Part shown: piece after piece, positions 1 through 6,959 of the stretch
Numbering within the stretch: position 1 is the first letter of the stretch
How the letters are laid out: every line of letters begins with the position of its first letter
DNA from: Sphingomonadaceae bacterium
GTDB taxonomy: Bacteria; Pseudomonadota; Alphaproteobacteria; Sphingomonadales; Sphingomonadaceae
Assembly (NCBI GenBank): GCA_025359445.1
Contig: JANYGB010000034.1
Location: 87,758-151,757 of the forward strand
Direction of reading: 5' to 3'
Length of the DNA stretch: 64,000 nt
The notes under the pieces: model-generated
Database searches by the model: none
The model's input: the letters and a program-made list of their open reading frames with translations, nothing else
Told to the model about the DNA's origin: nothing
Translations under genes and position numbers: made by a program

Positions 1-80
1 GTCACCGTCACGACCTGTGCAGCGGCAGGCGCGCCGGTCAGGGCGATCAGGGCAAGAGCAAAGGCGGCAATGCGGCGCAT
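1..80 (-). CDS. N-terminus of a secreted protein, cut by the window edge
   Basis: An open frame on the minus strand starts with ATG at 78-80 and runs off the left edge after 26 codons. The visible part reads as a signal peptide: MRRIAAF, then a hydrophobic stretch (ALALIALTG), then a likely signal peptidase I site after APAAAQ. The mature protein lies outside the window, so no function can be given. It is divergent from the comM fragment that begins near 237. Confidence 0.6.
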   Translation of the reverse strand, partial: MRRIAAFALALIALTGAPAAAQVVTV

Positions 81-236
81 GCTGCATCTTTCGCACCCGC
101 CGCCTTACCGGCTTGCCAATGGCAAAGGTTAAAATCGTCTTTCCTACAAGTGGAGCCGTTCCGGTGCTATTGCCTCGACACCGCCGCGTGACTGCGCCAC
201 ACCCAAGTATTGCGCGCTAACACTTGGGGGCATTAC

Positions 237-961
237 TTGGTCGCGCTGGTTCAGACGGTGGCTTATTTGGGGCTTGAGGCGCGCGGGGTCGAAGTGCAGT
301 GCCAGATCGCGCCCGGCCTGCCCAAGTTCAACGTGGTCGGCCTACCCGATAAAGCGGTCAAGGAAAGCCAGGAGCGGGTCCACGCCGCGCTTTCGGCAAT
401 GGGACTGTCGCTCCCGCCCAAACGGATCACGATCAACTTGTCGCCGGCCGATCTGCCCAAGGAAGGTTCGCACTACGATCTGCCGATCGCCTTGGCGCTG
501 CTCGCCGCAATGGGCGTGACTGACGCAGAGCAATTGCACGATTTTGTCGCGGTGGGCGAACTGGCCCTTGATGGCCGGATCATAGCCAGCCCCGGGGTGT
601 TGCTCGCTGCGCTGCATGCCAGCGGGCAAGACAAAGGGCTGATCTGCCCCGCTGCGCAAGGGAGCGAGGCGCGCTGGGCGAGCGGTATCCCGATCCTCGC
701 CGCGCCCAATCTGATCAGCCTGCTCAATCATCTCAAAGGCACCCAGCAGCTGCCCGAGCCCGTTCCGGGCGTGGCCGAAGAGCCGGGCTTCGGGCCCGAC
801 CTGAAACAGGTGAAGGGCCAGGAAAGCGCCAAGCGTGCGCTGGAAATTGCGGCGGCGGGGGGCCACAACCTGCTGATGATCGGGCCGCCGGGCGCGGGCA
901 AATCGCTGCTCGCGAGCTGCCTGCCCGGCATCCTGCCGCGGCTGACTTCGGCAGAGGCGCT
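237..961 (+). pseudogene. comM: comM/yifB (Mg-chelatase-like AAA+ ATPase), 5' fragment interrupted by a transposon
   Basis: This fragment encodes the N-terminal domain of the YifB/ComM family (VALVQTVAYLGLEARGVEVQ and FNVVGLPDKAVKESQERV) and the Walker A loop GPPGAGKS near 882-906. ComM is a hexameric AAA+ helicase that promotes branch migration during natural transformation; YifB homologues are widely conserved. The likely start is TTG at 237 after a G-rich stretch; TTG at 210 is the alternative. After codon 250 the frame enters a transposon end and stops at TAG 972-974. The 3' half resumes in the same frame at 7963, so 237-961 plus 7963-8745 once formed one gene of about 510 codons. Confidence 0.93.
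954..961. repeat. 8-bp target site duplication of the outer transposon, left copy
   Basis: GAGGCGCT at 954-961 is repeated exactly at 7955-7962. Collapsing the two copies restores comM codons Ala-Glu-Ala-Leu-Glu-Thr-Ser-Met. Eight-base duplications are typical of the IS1595 family. Confidence 0.9.
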
Positions 962-986
962 CGGCATTATGTAGCAAGCGCACCAA
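962..986 (+). repeat. Left terminal inverted repeat of the outer transposon
   Basis: The left end starts CGGCATTATGTAGCAA and continues GCGCACCAA. It matches the reverse complement of 7930-7954 at 24 of 25 positions; the only difference is G versus A at position 17. Confidence 0.9.
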
Positions 987-1029
987 GTGCAGTCTATATG
1001 TAATCGCCTAGAATGCGTATTGTCCCCAT

Positions 1030-1461
1030 ATGACGGACTACGCACTGGACGCGCTCAAACGGAAGCGCGCAGAGATGACGGGCGAGATCGCGCTATGCCA
1101 CGCGCGGCTGCAAAAGCTGTCAGAGGATTTGGAGCATCTGGACGCGACCCTGCGCCTGTTCGCACCGGACTTCGTGGCAGAGAGCGTCAAGCCAAAGGTA
1201 TTCGTCCCGCCAAAGTCATGGAGCAAGCGCGGGGAAATGAGCCGCGTGGTGCTTTCGATCCTGCGCGTTGCCAAGGGTCCGCTTACGGCACGCGAGATAG
1301 CGTCAATGGTGGTCGCTCAGCGCGGTCTGGACGGCGATGCGGGGATATTGAACGTCATGGCCCGGCGCGTTGCCAGCGCCTTGCGTGACAGGCGTGCGCA
1401 GGGGCTTGTGCGGTCGATTGAGGAAACTGGGCTTTGGTTACAGTGGGAAGTGGTGCGCTAG
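1030..1461 (+). CDS. Coiled-coil plus winged-helix-like hypothetical protein, transposon passenger
   Basis: This 143-residue protein has a charged helical N-terminus (residues 5-45, heptad-like leucines in ALDALKRKRAE and LQKLSEDLEHLDATL), suggesting a short coiled coil. Its C-terminal half (about 70-140) reads like a winged helix: a GPLTAREIASMVVAQRGL helix-turn-helix segment and a basic ALRDRRAQGLVRSIEETG wing. That architecture fits a small DNA-binding regulator, but I do not recognise a named family. It is the first gene inside the left end of the transposon, 43 bp from the inverted repeat. No strong Shine-Dalgarno sequence precedes the ATG. It converges with the gene ending at 1469. Confidence 0.7.
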   Translation: MTDYALDALKRKRAEMTGEIALCHARLQKLSEDLEHLDATLRLFAPDFVAESVKPKVFVPPKSWSKRGEMSRVVLSILRVAKGPLTAREIASMVVAQRGLDGDAGILNVMARRVASALRDRRAQGLVRSIEETGLWLQWEVVR

Positions 1462-1468
1462 GCCCTTA

Positions 1469-2107
1469 CTAGCCTTTTGCGGCCAGTTGCTTTTCCAAGG
1501 CGCTCCAACACTGCTCAAGAATGTCATGGTGCCTATGCGCTAACTCAATGGCGTAGGGTGGTAGCTCATGGGTAAGCGCGATCTTCTGTGTCGTAGTTTG
1601 CTTTGCAGCAATTTTGGCGATGTCATTCGCGCGGAACTCGCGCGGATACATCATTTCGATGGCCGCGATTTCTGCCAAAATTTCGGACATTAGGGGGTCG
1701 GTAGGATCTAGGTCGCCCGTACCGTTTTCCCGCCTCAGCTCCCACTCCTTGAGCAACCCCGTGATCGTTTCCACACCCGCTGCGGACCAATCATCCTCTT
1801 CATCATTCATAAGGTGGCACAGTTCTTTGACTGCCACGAAGCGAAGAAACTCGGGAGATTGTGACGCTCGCACTAGAACGCGAGCCTTGTTGTTCGAGTA
1901 TCGCTCAACCTTCCCCCGAAGATGGTCTGCTGAGAAGGACACTTTGAGCATTTCGATTTCAAGCCCGTAGATGTCTTGGACTGCCCAGTGGAAGTCCATG
2001 ACACTAAGCACACAAGGGTCCTTTGGGGGCCAAGTTGAGTTAAGGTGTTCGCGGGCAACGCGCACCTTACTCAAAACTTTGACAATTTCATCTTCTGGAA
2101 TGAGCAT
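1469..2107 (-). CDS. ImmA/IrrE-like protein with degenerate metal motif, transposon passenger
   Basis: This 212-aa protein contains FVAVKELCHLMNDEEDDW at about residues 90-107. That segment sits where ImmA/IrrE peptidases carry HExxH; here the first histidine is lysine (KELCH). Similar KELCHL variants occur in this superfamily, so the fold assignment is reasonable, but zinc-protease activity cannot be assumed. The C-terminal part (AAIEMMYPREFRANDIAKI) resembles the helical region after the metal site. The family often cleaves or senses repressors in mobile elements and toxin-antitoxin loci. ATG 2105-2107 follows a GGGGG ribosome site. The inner insertion sequence lies only 28 bp upstream, so its original promoter has probably been displaced. 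Confidence 0.65.
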   Translation of the reverse strand: MLIPEDEIVKVLSKVRVAREHLNSTWPPKDPCVLSVMDFHWAVQDIYGLEIEMLKVSFSADHLRGKVERYSNNKARVLVRASQSPEFLRFVAVKELCHLMNDEEDDWSAAGVETITGLLKEWELRRENGTGDLDPTDPLMSEILAEIAAIEMMYPREFRANDIAKIAAKQTTTQKIALTHELPPYAIELAHRHHDILEQCWSALEKQLAAKG

Positions 2108-2127
2108 TTCGGCCCCCGGTTGTAGGC

Positions 2128-2135
2128 AAAAAAAA
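2128..2135. repeat. 8-bp target site duplication (A8) of the inner IS, left copy
   Basis: A run of exactly eight A residues directly precedes the inner left inverted repeat. The same A8 run follows the right end at 5155-5162. Confidence 0.85.
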
Positions 2136-2200
2136 GGGACCTATATACCTAGCTAGCCAAAATTAGAGCTTGCACCGTTCGGAAAATCTGGCTAGTTAGG
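2136..2200 (+). repeat. Left end of the inner IS: terminal repeat plus inverted subterminal copy
   Basis: The terminal repeat (2136-2163) ends in CCTAGCTAGCCAAAAT. A near copy in opposite orientation (AAATCTGGCTAGTTAGG) lies at 2184-2200, just before the transposase start at 2205. It could bind transposase and overlap its promoter or leader; that role is inference. Confidence 0.75.
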
Positions 2201-2204
2201 TTTC

Positions 2205-3137
2205 ATGACCGACAAGCCCGAAACCGTTAGCCTCTTTCAGCTCTTCCAGCGCTTCCCCGATGAGGAAGCCGCGCGGCTCTATTTCGAGCGCAATCGCTGG
2301 GCTGGCGAAGTTTCCTGCCCGCACTGTGGCAGTCTCTCGGTTGCCGAGGTCAAAGGCCACAAGCCCATGCCTTACCGCTGCCGCGATTGCCGCCAGCATT
2401 TCAGCGTCCGCACTGGCACCGTTCTGGCCGAAAGCCGGTTGCCGCTGCAAAAGTGGCTCATGGCGATCTACATGATGACCACCGCGCGCAAGGGCATCCC
2501 TTCGACGCAAATGGCCCGAGAACTAGGCATCACGCAGAAGTCAGCTTGGTTTCTGGCGCAGCGCATCCGGGAAACTTGGCTAGCTGGCGCCGATGCTGAC
2601 ATGGGCAACCACGTGCAGGTGGATGAAACCTACATTGGCGGCAAAGAGAAGAACAAGCATGGCGCCAAGAAACTGCACCTTGGCCGTGGCGCCGTAGGAA
2701 AGACTGCCGTGGTCGGCATCCGTGACGAAAATTCAGAAATCCGCGCAATCCCGGTTGCCGATACCTCGGCGCCGACTCTCAAAGGCTTCATTCAAGCGAA
2801 CGTGCCAGTCGGCGCCGCCGTTGTGACCGATGAATTTGCCGCCTACCGCGGCCTTGGCGCCAAGGGCTACATTCATCACACCGTCAACCACAGCGCTGGC
2901 GAATACGTTCGCCACTTCTGCATCCATACCAATGGCATCGAAAGCTTTTGGGCGCTACTCAAGCGGGGCCATTACGGCATCTATCACTTCATGAGCGCCA
3001 AGCATCTGCACCGCTATGTGAACGAATTTGCGTTCCGCCATAACACCGCGCAAGCTGGCACCATGCGCTTCATCGAAATGACAATTGGCCGCATGGTCGG
3101 CAAGCGTCTCACCTACAAGGCCTTGATCCATGCCTAA
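2205..3137 (+). CDS. IS1595-family transposase (ISXO2-like), inner element
   Basis: This 310-aa transposase belongs to the IS1595/ISXO2-like group. A zinc ribbon lies near residues 39-65 (CPHCGS, then CRDC), followed by the family signature FSVRTGTVLAESRLPLQKWL as two adjoining segments. The catalytic core shows acidic residues in QVDETYIGG and VVTDEFAAYRG, then NGIESFWALLKRG carrying the last acidic residue and the lysine. Length is normal for the family and the frame is intact, so it is probably functional. ATG 2205 has a weak upstream AGG. The P63C gene starts inside its last codons (8-nt overlap), indicating co-transcription and probable translational coupling. Confidence 0.95.
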   Translation: MTDKPETVSLFQLFQRFPDEEAARLYFERNRWAGEVSCPHCGSLSVAEVKGHKPMPYRCRDCRQHFSVRTGTVLAESRLPLQKWLMAIYMMTTARKGIPSTQMARELGITQKSAWFLAQRIRETWLAGADADMGNHVQVDETYIGGKEKNKHGAKKLHLGRGAVGKTAVVGIRDENSEIRAIPVADTSAPTLKGFIQANVPVGAAVVTDEFAAYRGLGAKGYIHHTVNHSAGEYVRHFCIHTNGIESFWALLKRGHYGIYHFMSAKHLHRYVNEFAFRHNTAQAGTMRFIEMTIGRMVGKRLTYKALIHA

Positions 3138-4131
3138 CAAGAAAGACATTATCGAGCCGATCGATGCGCCCTTTGATGACGTTGCCGCCGCTATGGTCGG
3201 GACGGTCCTCGGAGGTGGCGCCAAGGAAAAGCTTTCGGTGGCGCTCTATAGCGGAACGCTCCCTATTGGCGGCATCGAACTCGATTGCGCCGTCTTAGAG
3301 GATGGCACTCGCGTATTGTCAGAACGCGCCGTCCACCGTGCCTTTGGGAGCAAGCGTGGCGGTTCGCACTGGAAGCGAATGAAGGCGAACGAGGGTGGCG
3401 CCAACCTTCCGTCCTTTTTGTCCGCAACCAACCTGGCTGAATTTATCCCGGCCGAACTCGTTGCGGAACTGCTCCAACCCGTCCGCTATCTAGTCGGGCA
3501 TGGCGGCGCCATCGCCAACGGCTTGAGGGCGGAATTGTTGCCCGACATTTGTGGCGTCTGGCTTGCCGCGCGAAGGGATGGTGAGCTTCTCGCCTCACAA
3601 GAGCATTTGGCGCAGCAAGCCGAAATATTGATGCAGTCCTTTGCCAAGGTCGGCATCATCGCGCTGGTCGATGAAGCGACAGGCTACCAGCTAGACCGCA
3701 AGCATGACGCTCTGCGCTTGCTGCTCAACAAATACATCGCAGAGGGGCTGCAAAAGTGGCTTCACACGTTCCCGGATAGCTTTTTCGCGGAACTCGATAG
3801 GCTCTATGGCAACCCAAAAACTAGCCCGCGCAGTCGCCCGCAATACTACGGTCGGTTCATCAACAAATACGTCTATGATCCGATTGAGAACGGCTACGTC
3901 AAAGCCGAACTCGACAAGCTGAATATCACCGACGAGGGCAAGCGTAAGGCTCGTTTCCACCAGTGGCTAACCGAGGAAGGCCGGACCATCCTTACGCGCC
4001 AGATCGGGCGCGTTGAGGGCATCATGGAAATGTGCAGCGATATCGAGCATTTCAAACAGGTGGCCCGTCGCCAGAAATCGATTACGGTGGCGCCATACTT
4101 GTTTGACGAAATGAACCGAATTATCGACTAG
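3130..4131 (+). CDS. P63C-domain protein, IS passenger
   Basis: This 333-aa protein has the P63C-type C-terminal region (about residues 200-300: LLNKYIAEGLQKWLHTFPDSFF, then ELDRLYGNPK and YYGRFINKYVYDPI). That domain is known from phage and mobile-element proteins and its biochemical role is unclear. The N-terminal half (VLEDGTRVLSERAVHRAFGSKRGG) resembles the DNA-binding-like segment often fused to it. It overlaps the transposase gene by 8 nt and is transcribed with it, so it could influence transposition or its regulation. It has no transmembrane segment. Calling it a transposition accessory is inference from context. Confidence 0.8.
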   Translation: MPNKKDIIEPIDAPFDDVAAAMVGTVLGGGAKEKLSVALYSGTLPIGGIELDCAVLEDGTRVLSERAVHRAFGSKRGGSHWKRMKANEGGANLPSFLSATNLAEFIPAELVAELLQPVRYLVGHGGAIANGLRAELLPDICGVWLAARRDGELLASQEHLAQQAEILMQSFAKVGIIALVDEATGYQLDRKHDALRLLLNKYIAEGLQKWLHTFPDSFFAELDRLYGNPKTSPRSRPQYYGRFINKYVYDPIENGYVKAELDKLNITDEGKRKARFHQWLTEEGRTILTRQIGRVEGIMEMCSDIEHFKQVARRQKSITVAPYLFDEMNRIID

Positions 4132-4137
4132 GCAGGG

Positions 4138-4605
4138 CTAGCCCCTTTTCCGGCGGTTGGCCTTTTTCCGATCACCTCGGTCTTTCGGGGTCGGATAGAC
4201 TTGGTGGTTCTCATCCCACCACAAGATTCTCATGATATGGCCGTTTTTGTCACACCAAACTCGGTTTGGGCCGGTCAACCGGAACGACATTAGCTCATCT
4301 AAATCGTCCCGCTCAATTTCAACGAGGCGGTCGCGTGCCTCTTTGCAAATCTGATGCACTTCAATCGCGTGAGAGCCAGTTTCGATTATCTGCGCCCAAG
4401 TCTTACCTTCGAACTCATGCAGCTTTTCGATGACTTCACGAAACTTGGCGTCTGCCCCAATCGTCCAGCTAAAAGGCCCGCCTCGATCACATCCGCTAAA
4501 ACGCCATGCCAGTGGATGACCCTCGATACACGGGTCCTGATACCGCGCCTGTTTGCCTTCAACGGGGACGGCTGCAATCCGTGCGGCCTTTTCTGGTTTT
4601 GCCAC
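4138..4605 (-). CDS. Unrecognised protein downstream of a Panacea gene, probable toxin
   Basis: This 155-aa protein starts with GTG at 4603-4605, 9 nt after the Panacea-domain gene on the same strand, so the two form an operon. It has a basic C-terminus (DRGDRKKANRRKRG) and a segment FRLTGPNRVWCDKNGHIMRI followed by LWWDENHQVYP. The alternating beta-strand pattern recalls small RNase-like toxins, but I cannot name a family. Panacea antitoxins pair with many unrelated toxins encoded beside them, and size and position fit such a partner. Its stop lies 6 bp from the convergent P63C gene. The toxin role is inference; no catalytic residues are assigned. Confidence 0.65.
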   Translation of the reverse strand: MAKPEKAARIAAVPVEGKQARYQDPCIEGHPLAWRFSGCDRGGPFSWTIGADAKFREVIEKLHEFEGKTWAQIIETGSHAIEVHQICKEARDRLVEIERDDLDELMSFRLTGPNRVWCDKNGHIMRILWWDENHQVYPTPKDRGDRKKANRRKRG

Positions 4606-4614
4606 GCAGGAACC

Positions 4615-5043
4615 CTAAAGGTTGCCGTAATATTCGGCCATTGCCCCGTGAGTGATAACGCGATTGCTCCGCTCACCGGGCGACAGACCCTCACGCGCCT
4701 CGACCCAAGGGTCTTCCGAATGCGTTAGAGCGCTGAGCCAATTCGCAGACTTTTCGCCGTAGGTTTGCAAAATCGCCTTCACGGTGCCCTTTGCGTCTGC
4801 GCCAAGCTTTTTGGGGTCCCCGTTCGGCTCGTTCACGATGAGAAATTCACCTCTATGCGCATTGTAAAGGTCGGGGCAAACCGGGCCATTGGCCCACGCC
4901 TCAAACCGTTCTGGGAAAAGCGGCTCTTCATCCCATACCAGTGACCATGCTTGCGCATAGTAAGTAAGCTTTTGAAGCTTCATGGTTGAGATCGGGCCGG
5001 TCTTTTTCAAAATGTAGGCGGCTACGTCAAAAACGCTCGCCAT
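4615..5043 (-). CDS. Panacea (DUF4065) domain protein, probable antitoxin
   Basis: This 142-aa protein spans one Panacea/DUF4065 domain, also known from SocA and phage GepA. The signature is clear: MKLQKLTYYAQAWSLVW (residues 21-37), EPLFPERFEAWANGPVCP, then DLYNAHRGEF, and a C-terminal helical part ending SPGERSNRVITHGAMAEYYG. Panacea domains neutralise adjacent toxins in a broad set of toxin-antitoxin systems. ATG 5041-5043 follows a good AGGAGA ribosome site. It is the first gene of a two-gene operon in the inner IS, with 83 bp between its start and the right inverted repeat for a promoter. Its antitoxin role is inferred from family and gene order. Confidence 0.85.
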   Translation of the reverse strand: MASVFDVAAYILKKTGPISTMKLQKLTYYAQAWSLVWDEEPLFPERFEAWANGPVCPDLYNAHRGEFLIVNEPNGDPKKLGADAKGTVKAILQTYGEKSANWLSALTHSEDPWVEAREGLSPGERSNRVITHGAMAEYYGNL

Positions 5044-5100
5044 GACAATTCTCCTGCTCAGCGGTGCCGGTTACCACAGCAAGCCCTACATTCACACCCC

Positions 5101-5154
5101 ACTAGCTAGCCAAAATCAGGCACCCTATTTTGGCTAACTAGGTATATAGGTCCC
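5101..5154 (-). repeat. Right end of the inner IS: terminal repeat plus inverted subterminal copy
   Basis: The terminal repeat (5127-5154) is the inverted partner of 2136-2163. At 5102-5116 the motif CTAGCTAGCCAAAAT recurs in opposite orientation, giving a hairpin with a 10-nt spacer. Both ends of the element thus share a terminal plus inverted subterminal layout. Confidence 0.8.
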
Positions 5155-5184
5155 AAAAAAAAGGCCCTGCCACGGCAGAGCCTT
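5155..5184 (-). terminator. Rho-independent terminator whose T-tract was the inner IS target
   Basis: On the minus strand an 11-bp stem (5174-5184 with 5161-5171, one mismatch, 2-nt loop) is followed by eight T residues (complement of 5155-5162). It lies downstream of the 67-aa gene ending at 5208. The A8/T8 tract is exactly the duplicated target of the inner IS, so a copy stays with the hairpin and termination is probably preserved. Confidence 0.85.
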
Positions 5185-5207
5185 TTCTTCAATATCAGGC
5201 GTTACGA

Positions 5208-5411
5208 TTAGATGGAGCGATCACCAAAATCGAGCGGTTCACACTCACCACGCTCAAGCGCGCAGTAAAGTGCGTTAACCTCCCTAGCGACCTGCTCAGA
5301 CGTAGCCTCCCCGGCGTTGCCGAGGAAAAATTTTACGTCTACCAGACCATCATTCGCCGCCATGCATTCGTAGCGGGCGGCGAGTTCTTCACGTGCTGAC
5401 AAACTAGCCAT
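5208..5411 (-). CDS. 67-aa hypothetical protein, transposon passenger
   Basis: The start is ATG 5409-5411, chosen because a perfect AGGAGG lies 5 nt upstream; longer in-frame extensions lack a ribosome site. The product is small, acidic and soluble (MASLSAREELAARYECMAAN at the start, LERGECEPLDFGDRSI at the end), probably mostly helical. I do not recognise it. It is followed by the terminator at 5155-5184. Before the inner insertion its downstream neighbour on the same strand was the ImmA/IrrE-like gene. Confidence 0.65.
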   Translation of the reverse strand: MASLSAREELAARYECMAANDGLVDVKFFLGNAGEATSEQVAREVNALYCALERGECEPLDFGDRSI

Positions 5412-5674
5412 ACTCGCCTCCTTAGTTTGTGTTGCGTACCCGATTGACATACAGAGCCGGTTATGCACCTGCCCTGAATACATTAAGGTCTCGTTTAAAC
5501 GGCTCCATGCCGATTTCCGTTCCCTTGGCAAGCGCTAAAAGCGTACTGCCATCATTAGCAGTACATTTGTCAGCGCCATTAGACGCAATATAATGTACTG
5601 GTACGGGGGGCGCAACCCTAGGGGGTCATATATTTCCCACATGTCAAGGCCGATTCGGTACACGCATCCACAGG
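5412..5674. promoter_or_regulatory. Gap with palindromes, candidate regulatory region
   Basis: No convincing gene lies here. GTACTGC at 5543-5549 and GCAGTAC at 5558-5564 form a perfect inverted repeat with an 8-nt spacer, and GTACTGGTAC at 5595-5604 repeats the half-site. The cluster is upstream of the 67-aa gene and downstream of the transposase gene. It could be an operator, but no binding protein can be named. Confidence 0.4.
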
Positions 5675-6628
5675 TTATCCACGCTGCCAGTACCCCTTCC
5701 ACTGGCGCGATACACCGATAGCCAAACCGGCGACACCGACCATCGCAGTCTGATTGCCATTGCACACGCGCCGATTGTCTTCGCGGAATGACGCCTCTGC
5801 GGCGTAGCTGGCCAGATACGGCCCTGCGATATGGTGGTGCGTTCCGATCTCCATCCGGCGCAGGCGCGAGAAGAAGCTTTCCGCTTGATTGGTGCAAGCG
5901 AGGCCGTCCGAATAGCTGCGCTGGTGATTGATGCGGTAGGTATCGAACTTGCTGTGCAGCGTATCCCAATGGCTTGCTTCGTCGGCGTGGACGGTCGCCA
6001 TGTGGTGGATGCGCGACGCAACCACTTCGCCGCCAAGGGCTTCGCTCTTCGCAACCACGGTGATGCTTTCGCCGCCGCGCTCGCGCCCGACAACAACAAC
6101 TTGGCGCTTGCCGGTCTGATAGATCGCAAGGCGGCGGTCGCGGCGTTCGGTCTTGCGATTGGCCGGGCGAATGTGACCGCCAAAATATGCGCCGTCCATT
6201 TCGACCGTCCCAGTCAAGACCTGCCCCATATCCTCTGCGGCCATCGCTTCGCGCAGCTTGTGCGAGAGCACGAAGGCAGTCTTGTATTGAACATCAAGAT
6301 CGCGGCTGACTTGAAGCGCCGAAACGCCCTTCGCCCCATTCACGAAAATGACAATCGCGGCGAGCAGATCGGTGAACGATAGCTTGCGCGAGGCGAAGAT
6401 CGTGCCGCTGGTGACGCTGAACTGGTGATAGCAGCCCGCGCACTTGAATTTGCGCCGGGTTAAAAGATTGTAACTCTCGGTGCAGCCGCAACGCGGGCAA
6501 ACGGCCTCGCCTTCCGTTTCGGGCCAGCGCATCTGGCAGAAGGTCTGATAGGCAACGTCCTCGCCCATGCGGAAAACCTTCTTGAGGCTCAGAGAGCGGG
6601 CGGCGGAAGAGAGGAGAAAGTGCTGCAT
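5675..6628 (-). CDS. IS1595-family transposase of the outer transposon
   Basis: This 317-aa transposase starts at ATG 6626-6628 after GGAAACGATGAC. An N-terminal zinc ribbon (CPRCGC, then CAGC) precedes the family signature FSVTSGTIFASRKLSF. The catalytic segments are VEMDGAYFGGH, VHADEASHWDTL and CTNQAESFFSRLRR, the IS1595 layout in which N or E replaces the usual third acidic residue. It differs strongly in sequence from the transposase at 2205-3137. It sits mid-element with passengers on both sides, as in other passenger-bearing IS1595 elements, and is the best candidate to act on the ends at 962 and 7954. The DUF6471 gene is divergent, 106 bp away. Confidence 0.93.
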   Translation of the reverse strand: MQHFLLSSAARSLSLKKVFRMGEDVAYQTFCQMRWPETEGEAVCPRCGCTESYNLLTRRKFKCAGCYHQFSVTSGTIFASRKLSFTDLLAAIVIFVNGAKGVSALQVSRDLDVQYKTAFVLSHKLREAMAAEDMGQVLTGTVEMDGAYFGGHIRPANRKTERRDRRLAIYQTGKRQVVVVGRERGGESITVVAKSEALGGEVVASRIHHMATVHADEASHWDTLHSKFDTYRINHQRSYSDGLACTNQAESFFSRLRRMEIGTHHHIAGPYLASYAAEASFREDNRRVCNGNQTAMVGVAGLAIGVSRQWKGYWQRG

Positions 6629-6734
6629 GTCATCGTTTCCAGTGCTTATGCATTGGATATAGTGGCAACGATGCACTCTTGTCAATGGCAAACGTATCGT
6701 ATATGATGATTATATCACCATTGGAGATACACCT

Positions 6735-6959
6735 GTGTCAGACACGGTATGGGAAGCGAAGGTCAAGGGTCTGCTTAAGGGCGAGCTGAAGCGGCGGAAC
6801 ATGTCCTACGGCCAGCTAGTGGCGAAACTGGCTGAGATTGGCGTAGTGGACTCTGAGCCGAATATCAGGAACAAGCTTAGCCGTGGCAAATTCACAGCTG
6901 TGTTCTTGATCCAATGCCTAGAGGCTATCGGTTCCTCGTCACTGCGGCTTGCGGATTAA
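6735..6959 (+). CDS. DUF6471-domain small protein
   Basis: This 74-aa protein starts with GTG 6735-6737 after TTGGAGA. It matches the DUF6471 pattern: WEAKVKGLLKGELKRRNMSY, GQLVAKLAEIGV, EPNIRNKLSRGKFTAVFLIQ, CLEAIGSSSLRL. The layout looks like a helix-turn-helix fold (RNKLSRGKF resembles a recognition-helix region), so a small regulator is plausible; the family has no established function known to me. It is divergent from the outer transposase gene and could regulate it; that is inference. The next gene begins inside its last 46 nt. Confidence 0.8.
   Translation: MSDTVWEAKVKGLLKGELKRRNMSYGQLVAKLAEIGVVDSEPNIRNKLSRGKFTAVFLIQCLEAIGSSSLRLAD

Larger units (their letters stand above)
2136..5154. 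mobile_element. Inner IS1595-family element carrying P63C and Panacea toxin-antitoxin-like genes
   Basis: This 3,019-bp element is bounded by 28-bp inverted repeats (2136-2163 and 5127-5154, 27 of 28 matching, starting GGGACCTATATACCTAG) and by an 8-bp duplication of A residues. It encodes an IS1595-type transposase (2205-3137), an overlapping P63C-domain gene (3130-4131), and an opposing operon of a Panacea-domain protein (4615-5043) and an unrecognised protein (4138-4605). The transposase differs clearly from the one in the host element (5675-6628), so this is an independent insertion into an existing transposon. The target was the T-tract of the terminator at 5161-5184. Confidence 0.92.

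Noticed and set aside
3130..4131. P63C gene as a sign of a prophage
   Set aside because: No structural or lysis genes accompany it; it lies within IS ends and overlaps the transposase gene.
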